A stretch of DNA of 5,479 nucleotides. Origin: Chthoniobacterales bacterium (lineage in GTDB: Bacteria; Verrucomicrobiota; Verrucomicrobiia; Chthoniobacterales; UBA10450). A model generated the notes under the pieces. It searched no databases. It had not been told where the DNA came from and worked only from the letters and a program-made list of their open reading frames with translations. The position numbers and the translations under genes are program-made. The DNA lies in NCBI GenBank assembly GCA_013695905.1, contig JACCZQ010000255.1, positions 1 through 5,479 of the forward strand, given 5' to 3'. Below are positions 1-5,331 of the stretch, one piece after another; position 1 is the first letter of the stretch; every line of letters begins with the position of its first letter.

Positions 1-763
1 GCTCGAAAGCGCGCGCGACCGTGGCTTCGCCGTCGAGGACGTCGGCGATCAGCACCTTGGTGGCCAGTTCCTCTTCACCCAGCTTCTCGCTGAGCTTCAG
101 CGTCTCGATGTTGTAGAAAAGATTGATGACCTCTTCGTCGGAACCGTAGCCGAGGGCGCGCAGGAACGTGGTCGCGAGGAATTTCCGGCGGCGTTTGCGG
201 CGGTCGAGATAAATGTAGAGCAGATCGCTGGTGTCGAACTGCACCTCGATCCAGGAGCCGCGATCCGGAATGATCCGGAAGCTGTAGAGCACCTTGCCGT
301 TGAGATGGATGCTCGACTCAAAGGCAATGCCCGGCGAGCGGTGCAGCTGCGAAACGACGACGCGCTCGGCGCCATTGATCACAAATGTGCCCTGCGGGGT
401 CATGAGCGGGATCTCGCCCATGTAAACTTTTTCTTCCTTCGTTCCCTTCTCCTCGCGGAGCTGGAAAGTGACATGAAGCGGCGCGCTAAATGTCTGCCCT
501 TCGCGCTGCGCTTCGAGGGCGCTCAGCTTCGGCTCGCCGATCTCGTAATGGGAGAAATCGAGCGTCGCTTTCTCATCGTAGCTTTCAATGGGGAAAACTT
601 CCTTGAACACAGCCTGGAGGCCGGAGTTCTTCCGCTTTGAAGCGGGCACGTCTTTCTGGAGAAAATCGACGTAGGAGTTGAGCTGAACTTCGATCAGGTT
701 TGGCGGCTCGACGCCTTCCTTGATGGTTCCGAAGTAGATACGTTCTGCGGTGCGTTCTGGCAT
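1..763 (-). CDS. rpoB: RNA polymerase subunit beta, N-terminal part (runs off window)
   Basis: This is the catalytic beta subunit of DNA-dependent RNA polymerase, which forms the active-site cleft with beta'. The first 254 residues are visible; the gene leaves the window at base 1. The translation starts MPERTAERIYFG and shows the family N-terminus: an initial helix (NLIEVQLNSYVDFLQ, about 22-36), the FPIESYD segment (57-63), and the highly conserved GEIPLMTPQGTFVINGAERV block (116-135) followed by VVSQLHRSPG, the part that packs near fork and rifampicin-region elements. The start of the beta2 lobe follows (FRIIPDRGSWIEVQFD, from 162). The ATG at 763-761 is chosen because homology begins there; only a weak AGG lies about 9 nt upstream. 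It is the last gene of the rplA-rplJ-rplL-rpoB order, with rpoC expected beyond the window. It lies 268 nt after rplL, a spacer full of potential RNA structure. No disruption is seen. Confidence 0.98.
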   Translation of the reverse strand, partial: MPERTAERIYFGTIKEGVEPPNLIEVQLNSYVDFLQKDVPASKRKNSGLQAVFKEVFPIESYDEKATLDFSHYEIGEPKLSALEAQREGQTFSAPLHVTFQLREEKGTKEEKVYMGEIPLMTPQGTFVINGAERVVVSQLHRSPGIAFESSIHLNGKVLYSFRIIPDRGSWIEVQFDTSDLLYIYLDRRKRRRKFLATTFLRALGYGSDEEVINLFYNIETLKLSEKLGEEELATKVLIADVLDGEATVARAFE

Positions 764-1031
764 AAATGAAACCTGATCGTGGGTCTCAACGGCACCCCGG
801 CCGTGGAGGTTTTGGGGTTATCGCATCGACCGGATGCGAAGACGACAAAACTGGCATCGGTGCAGCTGTGTGTCAAATCGACCACTGCTGCCCCGGTGCC
901 AGTCCTGGATTTTTCCGTCTTGGGGCGGGCTAAAAATAAATTCGATTACTTCTAACGAGAGAGATGTTTGCCACAGACACGAACGGCGCGCAAGAAAATT
1001 TCTCGCGCGCCGCTGCGTTGTGAAAGTTGGA
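764..1031 (-). promoter_or_regulatory. Structured rplL-rpoB spacer / rpoB leader
   Basis: This 268-nt spacer carries no gene. Reading in the operon direction it holds a strong hairpin just after rplL (984-1012), an AT-rich stretch (about 921-950), a long fold in which 893-902 pairs with 851-860 (9 of 10) and 887-891 pairs with 862-866, a perfect 7-bp hairpin (821-827 with 833-839, 5-nt loop) and a 5-bp hairpin (789-793 with 800-804). In Escherichia coli the equivalent spacer contains a partial attenuator, an RNase III site and rpoB translational control; similar roles here are inference. I found no convincing sigma70 promoter in it. Confidence 0.55.
984..1012 (-). terminator. Hairpin after rplL, candidate attenuator or processing site
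   Basis: The arms cggcgcgc and gcgcgccg pair perfectly and continue, past one mismatch, with agaaa/tttct, giving a 29-nt near-perfect inverted repeat 19 nt after the rplL stop. In the operon direction it is followed by TTCGTGTCTGTGG, which is only moderately U-rich, so it is not a textbook intrinsic terminator. Its position suits partial attenuation between the abundant L7/L12 message and rpoB, or an RNase cleavage site. The structure is seen; the role is inferred. Confidence 0.6.
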
Positions 1032-1412
1032 TTACTTGATTTCGACCTTCGCGCCGGCCGCTTCGATCTTCTTTTTGATCTCTTCGGCTTCTTCTTTGGT
1101 CACGCCCTCTTTGAGCATCTTGGGAGCGCCCTCGACGAGAGCCTTGGCTTCCGCCAGGCCGAGTCCGGGCACTGCGCCGCGCACTTCCTTGATGACGCCG
1201 ATCTTGTTGGAGCCCATCTCGGCGAGGATGACGTCGAAAGCCGTCTTTTCCTCCGCCGCCGGAGCTGCTGCGCCGCCGCCCGCGGGTGCTGCCGCTGCGA
1301 CTGGAGCCGCTGCGCTGACGCCCCATTTCTCTTCAAGCTGTTTTACCAACCCGGCGATCTCGAGCACGGTCAGGCCGCTGAGTTGATCTACTAATGCGTT
1401 TGTATCTGCCAT
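1032..1412 (-). CDS. rplL: 50S ribosomal protein L7/L12
   Basis: L7/L12 forms the multicopy flexible stalk of the large subunit that recruits and activates GTPase factors such as EF-Tu and EF-G. The 126-aa product has the family layout: an N-terminal dimerisation and L10-binding domain (about 1-33), an Ala/Gly/Pro-rich hinge (about 34-54), and the C-terminal factor-binding domain (55-126) with [10 protein letters not shown], the IGVIKEVRG strand-turn, [12 protein letters not shown] (83-94) and the terminal [13 protein letters not shown]. The reading frame stays open upstream to a TTG at 1484, but family length and the AGAGGA Shine-Dalgarno 8 nt before the ATG at 1412 fix the start there. It lies 137 nt after rplJ, a larger gap than usual inside a tight operon, and its own strong ribosome site fits the need for several copies per ribosome. 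Confidence 0.98.
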   Translation of the reverse strand: MADTNALVDQLSGLTVLEIAGLVKQLEEKWGVSAAAPVAAAAPAGGGAAAPAAEEKTAFDVILAEMGSNKIGVIKEVRGAVPGLGLAEAKALVEGAPKMLKEGVTKEEAEEIKKKIEAAGAKVEIK

Positions 1413-1420
1413 TTTGTTTT

Positions 1421-1426
1421 TCCTCT
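1421..1426 (-). promoter_or_regulatory. Shine-Dalgarno of rplL
   Basis: AGAGGA lies 8 nt before the rplL ATG. It decides the start against the in-frame TTG 72 nt upstream. It is the only clear ribosome binding site in the window. Confidence 0.75.
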
Positions 1427-1436
1427 GTTCGCCGCC

Positions 1437-1522
1437 CCCGGAAGCCTCCGGGAAATTAAAACCGACAGCCGTCGGCTCGGACAAGTTGCTTTTGGTTGCT
1501 CACCCGGCGAACTGCCGCCGGG
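1437..1522 (-). promoter_or_regulatory. Three hairpins in the rplJ-rplL spacer
   Basis: Three perfect short inverted repeats occupy most of the spacer. They are cccggcg/cgccggg at 1503-1522 (7 bp, 6-nt loop), ccgac/gtcgg at 1462-1475 (5 bp, 4-nt loop) and cccgga/tccggg at 1437-1452 (6 bp, 4-nt loop). None is followed by a U-tract in the operon direction, so they do not look like intrinsic terminators. They may stabilise or process the mRNA so that rplL is expressed above rplJ; that role is inference. Confidence 0.5.
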
Positions 1523-1549
1523 CGAAATTTGTCATGATTCAATAAATTC

Positions 1550-2086
1550 TTACGCGGCGGCTTCGGCGGGAGCGCCACCTTCCTTGTCTGCCTTGGCCTG
1601 CAAGAGGCGGGCGAGCGAAGCACCGGGCTCGTTCAGGAGGCGGGCCAACCCGCTCATCGGCGAAAGCAGCAAACCGAGCAGCTGCGACAGCATTACCTCG
1701 CGCGACGGCAGCTCGGCCAGCGCCTCGACGTCCGCGGTGGAGAGCACGGCCTTGTCCACGACGCCGACCTTCAGCGCCGCGATCTTAAATTCCGCCGCAA
1801 AAGTTTTTAGGATCTTCGCAATCGGAGCGACGTCTGCCTCACCCAGCACGACCGCCGTCTGACCGGTGAGCTGATCCCCCACATCCGGCAAACCGCTGTC
1901 GGCCATGGCGCGCTTGAGGAAGCTGTTCTTCACCACGCGGATTTCCGCGCCCGCCGGCGAGAGCCGGTTCCGCAGCTCGCCGAATTGTTCGACCTTCATC
2001 CGCTGGTAATCAGTCACCAGCATGAAGGGTGAGCGATTCAGCTTTTCCGAGAGATCGTTTACGATGCCTGCTTTTTCTGGTCTCAT
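1550..2086 (-). CDS. rplJ: 50S ribosomal protein L10
   Basis: L10 anchors the L7/L12 dimers to 23S rRNA at the stalk base, and in many bacteria it represses its own operon when free. The 178-aa product fits the family length. Visible landmarks are the N-terminal MRPEKAGIVNDLSEKL helix, FMLVTDYQRM (21-30), the conserved VVKNSFLKRA segment (51-60), TGQTAVVLG (74-82), ELPSREVMLSQLLGLLLSPM (125-144) and a leucine-rich C-terminal helix (about 145-165) that holds the L7/L12 dimers, ending in a short Ala-rich tail. The ATG at 2086 is the first start matching the family; no Shine-Dalgarno precedes it. It follows rplA by 43 nt, too short for an obvious full-size L10 autoregulatory leader, so feedback, if present, may act from inside the rplA message. 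Confidence 0.97.
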   Translation of the reverse strand: MRPEKAGIVNDLSEKLNRSPFMLVTDYQRMKVEQFGELRNRLSPAGAEIRVVKNSFLKRAMADSGLPDVGDQLTGQTAVVLGEADVAPIAKILKTFAAEFKIAALKVGVVDKAVLSTADVEALAELPSREVMLSQLLGLLLSPMSGLARLLNEPGASLARLLQAKADKEGGAPAEAAA

Positions 2087-2129
2087 TTTAGTGGAGCAAA
2101 TTTAAGAGTTAGAGTGTCCGCGGCGCCGC

Positions 2130-2831
2130 TTAGATGCTGAGATACGGCGAGGGATCGACCTTGATGCCAGGCGACATCGTCGCGCTGATCGCCATGCCTT
2201 CCACGAACCGGCCTTTTGCTGTGGCCGGCCGGGCGCGCACCACCGCCTCGATGACCGCCGTGCCATTCTCCACCAGCTGCGCTTCGTCGAACGAAAATTT
2301 TCCGACCGGCACCGCGATGTTGCCATTCTTATCGAGCTTAAACTCGACGCGGCCGGCTTTCACCTCACGCACTGCGTTTGCGGTGTCGTCCGTCACCGTG
2401 CCGGTTTTTGGGTTCGGCATCAGACCGCGGGGACCGAGTACCTTGCCGAGCTTGCGGACTTCCGCCATGGCTGCCGGCGTCGCCACCGCGACATCGAAAT
2501 CCTGGAAGCCTTCCTGGCACTTCTGGATCATGTCTTTGTAGCCGACGTACTCCGCACCCGCTTCCTTCGCCGCACGCGCCGCGTCGCCTTCGGCGAACAC
2601 CAGCACCCGCACCTGTTTGCCGCTGCCGTGCGGAAGCGGGCAGGTGCCGCGCACCATCTGGTCGGACTGCTTGGGATCAACTCCGAGCCGGAACGACACC
2701 GTCACCGTCTGGTCGAACTTCGGCGGGGTGAGCTTCTTCAGCGTCGAGATGGCCTCGGGCAGGTTGTAGGACTTGTTGCGGTCCACCTGCTCGGCGGCCG
2801 CGAGATAACGTTTACTGCGATTGATTGGCAT
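2130..2831 (-). CDS. rplA: 50S ribosomal protein L1
   Basis: L1 forms the mobile stalk at the tRNA exit side and is a translational repressor of its own mRNA in several bacteria. The product is 233 aa, close to the usual size. Motifs in order are SKRYLAAAEQVDRN near the N-terminus, the first half of domain I (KFDQTVTVSFRLGVDPKQSDQMVRG split around 39-62), LPHGSGK (66-72), domain II with VLVFAEG (76-82), the signature LGPRGLMPNPKTGTVT (132-147) and the returning domain I with GRFVEGMAIS. The frame is open to a TTG at 2849, but the ATG at 2831 begins the family sequence MPINRSKRY. It is normally directly behind rplK; here a plus-strand gene separates them, and rplA appears to have its own promoter about 90 nt upstream. 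Confidence 0.97.
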   Translation of the reverse strand: MPINRSKRYLAAAEQVDRNKSYNLPEAISTLKKLTPPKFDQTVTVSFRLGVDPKQSDQMVRGTCPLPHGSGKQVRVLVFAEGDAARAAKEAGAEYVGYKDMIQKCQEGFQDFDVAVATPAAMAEVRKLGKVLGPRGLMPNPKTGTVTDDTANAVREVKAGRVEFKLDKNGNIAVPVGKFSFDEAQLVENGTAVIEAVVRARPATAKGRFVEGMAISATMSPGIKVDPSPYLSI

Positions 2832-2916
2832 AATTGTGTGCAGTCCCAACGAGCTTCCGCTCTCCTGCTGATTGCGCCGGATTCTGCACCGTCTGGCTCA
2901 GATCCCCGGCTGCGGG
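2832..2916 (-). promoter_or_regulatory. Predicted leader of the rplA mRNA
   Basis: If the promoter at 2923-2950 is used, the rplA message starts near 2916 and has a leader of about 85 nt. It contains a GAGC-GGAA-GCTC hairpin with a GNRA loop (2851-2862), a longer-range pairing of 2838-2843 with 2884-2889 (GTGCAG/CTGCAC) that could enclose it, and a small CCCG/CGGG hairpin further upstream. L1 is known to repress via a leader mimic of its 23S rRNA site; I could not match that signature with certainty. Confidence 0.35.
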
Positions 2917-2922
2917 ACGTGG

Positions 2923-2950
2923 AAAGTAGCGGCATTTCCTGCGTTGTCAA
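2923..2950 (-). promoter_or_regulatory. Sigma70-type promoter of the rplA-rplJ-rplL-rpoB unit
   Basis: On the minus strand a perfect -35 TTGACA (2950-2945) is followed after 16 nt by TACTTT (2928-2923), which keeps the three most important -10 positions (first T, A, last T). Predicted transcription start is near 2916. Its place upstream of rplA, where the operon is broken by an opposing gene, makes it functionally plausible. Confidence 0.55.
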
Positions 2951-2971
2951 AACGCAATCCGAACTGATAAA
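2944..2971 (+). promoter_or_regulatory. Possible divergent promoter for the plus-strand gene
   Basis: TTGTCA (2944-2949) is followed after 16 nt by GATAAA (2966-2971), 5/6 and 4/6 to consensus. Its -35 overlaps the -35 of the rplA promoter on the other strand. A start would fall near 2978, at the CTG that precedes the signal peptide, so the message could be nearly leaderless. This is weaker than the minus-strand promoter. Confidence 0.3.
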
Positions 2972-2977
2972 CCTCTC

Positions 2978-3749
2978 CTGAGAGCCCGCTTCTTCCGCCT
3001 CGCCACGCTCGCATCCCTCCTCTGCCTCGGATTTTCAGCCGCCGCTGACGCGGAACCGATCGATTACTCCGAGATATCGCTGCTCGTCCGCTCGCGAGAG
3101 AGTGAACCGGCCATCATTCGGCAAGCCACCGAGCGCAAACTGGTGCGCCCGCTCACCCCGCAGCAGGAGAACACCCTGAAAGCGCAAGGCGCGACGGAAT
3201 CACTCATCCAGGCCTTGCGCCTCCAGCATCATGATGGCACAAGGCGACGCTGCTGCGTTCGAAGCCCGCCGCGACCAATCCCGCACGGCGGAACGTCCGG
3301 ACAAACGCCGCACCGCCTCGAGCGGCCACACCGCTGCCGCCCGCGACGACATCCATGTCTTCGAAGTCTCGCCCGGTCACCCGGTCAACCTGAGCCAGTG
3401 GGGCGGCCCGCACTACGAGTTCGCCTTCCACGCGCCGACCCGGCTCGACGACGGCCGCGAGCACGCGGTGATTATCGACCAGGTCCGCAGCGGAACCCTT
3501 GTCGCCACCTACCTCGGCACCGGTCGGGCGGAGGACAGCACCACCATTTTCGACCGACGCAATTACGTCTCGGTCATGGATCACTCCTTCACCCGAGGGC
3601 TACGCATCGACCGCCGCCACCCGGTCGTCGTGGAAGGAGTGCCCTACACGCTCTACCCCGTTTACGCAGCAGGTGACGTTTCGCTCTACTACATCGGCGG
3701 CTCCAGCCAGTCAGTGAAGCTGGCGGTCAGCAGCGGTCGACCGCTCTAA
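2978..3749 (+). pseudogene. Frameshifted gene for an unrecognised secreted protein, inserted between rplK and rplA
   Basis: I do not recognise the family. Two reading frames together give one sensible protein of about 256 aa. The first part (2978-3229) begins LRARFFRLATLASLLCLGFS followed by AAADA|EP, a typical Sec signal peptide with a probable cleavage after ADA. A charged helical segment follows, containing LVRPLTPQQENTLKAQGAT and ending ESLIQALRLQH. The second part (3231-3749) is one base out of frame: MMAQGDAAAFEARRDQ, an Ala/Arg-rich linker, then a probably beta-rich domain with HVFEVSPGHPVNLSQWGGP, YEFAFHAP, VATYLGTGRAEDSTTIFDRR, YVSVMDHSF and GVPYTLYPVYAAGDVSLYYIGG. Frame 0 is closed by a TGA at 3177-3179, so the switch lies between 3180 and about 3235. 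No ATG, GTG or TTG precedes the signal peptide after the TAG at 2927; CTG at 2978 occupies the expected start. A caller would report only 3231-3749 (172 aa), which lacks the signal. It could instead be a sequencing error plus a CTG start. Confidence 0.6.
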
Positions 3750-3815
3750 TGGAGCGATGTTTGCCATTAGACCTCTTGGGCGTGCGGTGTTGCGCACGCT
3801 ACGAGACATTTCTCG
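3731..3815. repeat. Cluster of four inverted repeats between convergent stops
   Basis: Packed side by side are the palindrome agcggtcgaccgct (3731-3744), tctaatgg/ccattaga (3745-3752 with 3764-3771, containing the TAA stop of the plus-strand gene), gcgtgcg/cgcacgc (3780-3786 with 3793-3799, 6-nt loop) and cgaga/tctcg (3802-3806 with 3811-3815). The rplK stop lies 9 bases further on. The cluster may act as a bidirectional terminator or be a REP-like extragenic element; neither strand has a good U-tract, which favours the repeat-element reading. Confidence 0.6.
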
Positions 3816-3823
3816 GAAAGAGT

Positions 3824-4249
3824 CTAGTCGACGATCTCGAGGCCCATCTGGCGGGCGGTGCCGGCGATGATCTTGAAGCCGGCTTCGTCGTCGCGAGAAT
3901 TCAGGTCTTTGCCCTTCGTTTTCACGATCTCCATGACCTGCTTGCGCGTCACTTTGCCAACTTTCGTCTTGTTCGGCTCTTTCGAACCGGCAGCGATGTT
4001 CGCGGCTTTCTTCAGCAGAATGGCAGCTGGCGGGCTTTTCGTGATGAAGGTGAACGACTTGTCTTTATAGACGGTGATCACCACCGGCAGAATGTCGCCG
4101 GCCTGCTTCTGCGTGGCGGCGTTAAACTCTTTGCAGAAGCCCATGATGTTGACGCCCCGAGGTCCGAGCGCGGTGCCGACAGGAGGGGCCGGGTTCGCTT
4201 GTCCGGCGGGGATCTGCAGTTTGATGTGAGCGACGATTTCTTTGGCCAT
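3824..4249 (-). CDS. rplK: 50S ribosomal protein L11
   Basis: L11 binds the GTPase-associated region of 23S rRNA and takes part in factor-dependent GTP hydrolysis and, in many bacteria, RelA activation. The product is 141 aa, the normal length. The N-terminal domain has [20 protein letters not shown] (10-29), with the prolines that line the thiostrepton-binding face, then [16 protein letters not shown] (31-46). The rRNA-binding C-terminal domain shows [12 protein letters not shown] (72-83), [13 protein letters not shown] (97-109) and the end motif [12 protein letters not shown] (130-141). The ATG at 4249 matches the family start; no Shine-Dalgarno precedes it. It lies 90 nt after nusG across an inverted repeat. 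Unusually, its downstream neighbour is not rplA but the 3' end of an opposing gene. Confidence 0.98.
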   Translation of the reverse strand: MAKEIVAHIKLQIPAGQANPAPPVGTALGPRGVNIMGFCKEFNAATQKQAGDILPVVITVYKDKSFTFITKSPPAAILLKKAANIAAGSKEPNKTKVGKVTRKQVMEIVKTKGKDLNSRDDEAGFKIIAGTARQMGLEIVD

Positions 4250-4257
4250 ATGTAAAA

Positions 4258-4332
4258 GGGTTCAGGTTTCAGGGTTCCGGGTTCAGGTCAGCGGCTCCTC
4301 TTCTGAACCCTGAAACCTGAACTCTGAACCCT
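4258..4332. repeat. Large inverted repeat in the nusG-rplK spacer
   Basis: The 17-base arms ttcaggtttcagggttc (4261-4277) and gaaccctgaaacctgaa (4305-4321) are perfect complements, extended by one more pair. Around them the same short unit recurs: gggttcaggt at 4258-4267 and 4279-4288, and ctgaaccct at 4303-4311 and 4324-4332. The element fills most of the 90-nt spacer and would form a long hairpin in the mRNA. The composition is unlike the GC-rich coding DNA around it and suggests a dispersed extragenic repeat, but copy number cannot be seen from this window. Confidence 0.75.
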
Positions 4333-4339
4333 CTGGGAT

Positions 4340-4909
4340 TTATCCGCGCTCGACCTGCCAATATTCGAGTTCCACCGGTGTGGCCCGGCCGAAAATGGTA
4401 ACCGAGACGCGGAGCTTGCCGCGCGCAGGATCGATTTCTTCGACGATGCCGTTCTGGTTCTGGAACGGGCCGTCGGCGACCTTGACCGTTTCGCCAACTT
4501 CGAAGCTGACTTTCGGCTTCACGTTCTCTTCACGCTCGCGCATTTGCGCCAGCATGTTGTCCACTTCCGACTGCCGCATCGGGATCGGCTTGTCTTTCGG
4601 TCCGGCAAACCCAATCACTCCCGGCGTCTCGCGAATGAAGTACCAGGTGCGACCGACGAGCTGATTCTCCTCGTCGAGGAGGTGCATGTTCGCGATCAGG
4701 TAACCGGGGAAAAACTTGCGGGTCGTTTCGCTCTTCTTGCCGCGCTTAATCTCGGAGACGCGCTCTGTCGGCACCAGCACCTCGAAGATGACGTCGCTCA
4801 TCTCCTCGGTTTTCACGCGCTTCGCGATGTTATCGCGCACCTTGTTCTCCTGTCCGGAGAGGACGTGCACCACATACCATTGATCTTTGGGCGCGAGGAC
4901 GGAGGGCAT
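4340..4909 (-). CDS. nusG: Transcription termination/antitermination factor NusG
   Basis: NusG binds the RNA polymerase clamp to suppress pausing and links polymerase to Rho or to the ribosome (S10). The 189-aa product has the NGN domain (about 9-125), with WYVVHVLSGQENKVRDNI (11-28), the FFPGYL strand (66-71), TWYFIRETPGV (88-98) and the acidic helix to about 125. After a short linker comes the KOW domain (about 135-187), with GETVKVADGPFQNQNGIVEE (139-158), the FGRATPVEL turn and the terminal WQVERG. The ATG at 4909 lies 2 nt after the secE stop, so translation is likely coupled; no separate Shine-Dalgarno is seen. It keeps the conserved secE-nusG-rplK order. Confidence 0.98.
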   Translation of the reverse strand: MPSVLAPKDQWYVVHVLSGQENKVRDNIAKRVKTEEMSDVIFEVLVPTERVSEIKRGKKSETTRKFFPGYLIANMHLLDEENQLVGRTWYFIRETPGVIGFAGPKDKPIPMRQSEVDNMLAQMREREENVKPKVSFEVGETVKVADGPFQNQNGIVEEIDPARGKLRVSVTIFGRATPVELEYWQVERG

Positions 4910-4911
4910 AC

Positions 4912-5130
4912 TTAGACCAGGCGGGTGAAAAACTGGATCACGTTCACGATTACAAAATCAAACAGGGAGACGTATCCACCGAGCAGCAGCATCGCGATAA
5001 TGACGACGATGGTGGAATCGGTCAGCTCCTTATAGCGTTTCATCCCCTTCTCTTTGGGATCCCACGGCCACGACGCTTTCTGCAACTCCACTTTCACTTC
5101 GTTCACGAAGTTCTTGGTTTTGGCGATCAT
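4912..5130 (-). CDS. secE: Preprotein translocase subunit SecE
   Basis: SecE clamps the two halves of SecY in the inner-membrane protein-conducting channel. The 72-aa product is the short single-span form common outside the enterobacteria. An amphipathic cytoplasmic helix with the family motif ELQKASWP (15-22) is followed by a charged turn (DPKEKGMKRYKEL) and one transmembrane segment (about 40-66, TIVVIIAMLLLGG onward), ending FFTRLV. The ATG at 5130 matches the family start. The bases just upstream are pyrimidine-rich (CGCCTCCCCGCC), so there is no Shine-Dalgarno. It is preceded by tRNA-Trp and followed after 2 nt by nusG. Confidence 0.96.
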   Translation of the reverse strand: MIAKTKNFVNEVKVELQKASWPWDPKEKGMKRYKELTDSTIVVIIAMLLLGGYVSLFDFVIVNVIQFFTRLV

Positions 5131-5229
5131 GGCGGGGAGGCGGGGGTGAGCAGCGGGAGACTAAATGCGGTAGCGGTTTTGACGGCGAAAAATGTTTCTG
5201 AGCGGATCACCCGTGGCTCCTTCGGGAAC
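5131..5229 (-). promoter_or_regulatory. tRNA-Trp to secE spacer with a hairpin at the tRNA end
   Basis: In the operon direction the spacer begins with a 9-bp stem (5233-5225 with 5220-5212, loop CGAA, one G-U pair). Its 5' arm uses the last three acceptor bases and the discriminator of tRNA-Trp. The rest is unremarkable and ends in a C-rich run before secE. I found no convincing promoter, so secE is probably transcribed from upstream. The hairpin may guide tRNA 3'-end processing; that is inference. Confidence 0.5.
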
Positions 5230-5302
5230 CACGCCAGGAGGGACTCGAACCCCCAACCGACGGTTTTGGAGACCGCAACTCTACCAATTGAGCTACTGGC
5301 GT
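5230..5302 (-). tRNA. trnW: tRNA-Trp (anticodon CCA)
   Basis: The full cloverleaf can be read. The acceptor stem ACGCCAG/CTGGCGT is perfect. The D arm is GCTC-AATTGGTA-GAGT. The anticodon stem GCGGT/ACCGT encloses the loop CTCCAAA with anticodon CCA. The T arm is GGGGG-TTCGAGT-CCCTC, and the discriminator is G73. The 3' CCA is not encoded, so it must be added by nucleotidyltransferase. Its place between tuf and secE is a recurrent bacterial arrangement. It reads UGG only. Confidence 0.97.
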
Positions 5303-5331
5303 ATTTCTCTTCCTTTTCGATCTTCCTCTCT

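Noticed and set aside
694..885. Small minus-strand frame overlapping the rpoB start
   Set aside because: It is out of frame with rpoB, Ser/Thr-rich and has no ribosome site.
834..1394. Plus-strand open frame of 186 codons over rplL
   Set aside because: It is antisense to a certain rplL gene and has no recognisable protein features.
1413..1484. 24-residue N-terminal extension of L7/L12 from a TTG
   Set aside because: Family length and the Shine-Dalgarno support the ATG at 1412; the extension runs through spacer hairpins.
2120..2129. Palindrome gcggcgccgc just after the rplA stop
   Set aside because: It is too short to form a stem with a proper loop and is expected by chance in GC-rich DNA.
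2832..2849. Six-residue N-terminal extension of L1 from a TTG
   Set aside because: The ATG at 2831 begins the conserved family N-terminus.
3230..3676. Continuation of the upstream plus-strand frame past the frame break
   Set aside because: Its translation becomes Arg/Pro/His-rich low-complexity sequence typical of an out-of-frame GC-rich gene, while the neighbouring frame shows normal protein sequence.
2832..3823. Insertion sequence or integron explaining the inserted gene
   Set aside because: I saw no transposase, integrase, terminal inverted repeats or target duplication flanking the segment.
3749..4255. Plus-strand open frame of 168 codons over rplK
   Set aside because: It mirrors rplK on the opposite strand; rplK is certain from its motifs.
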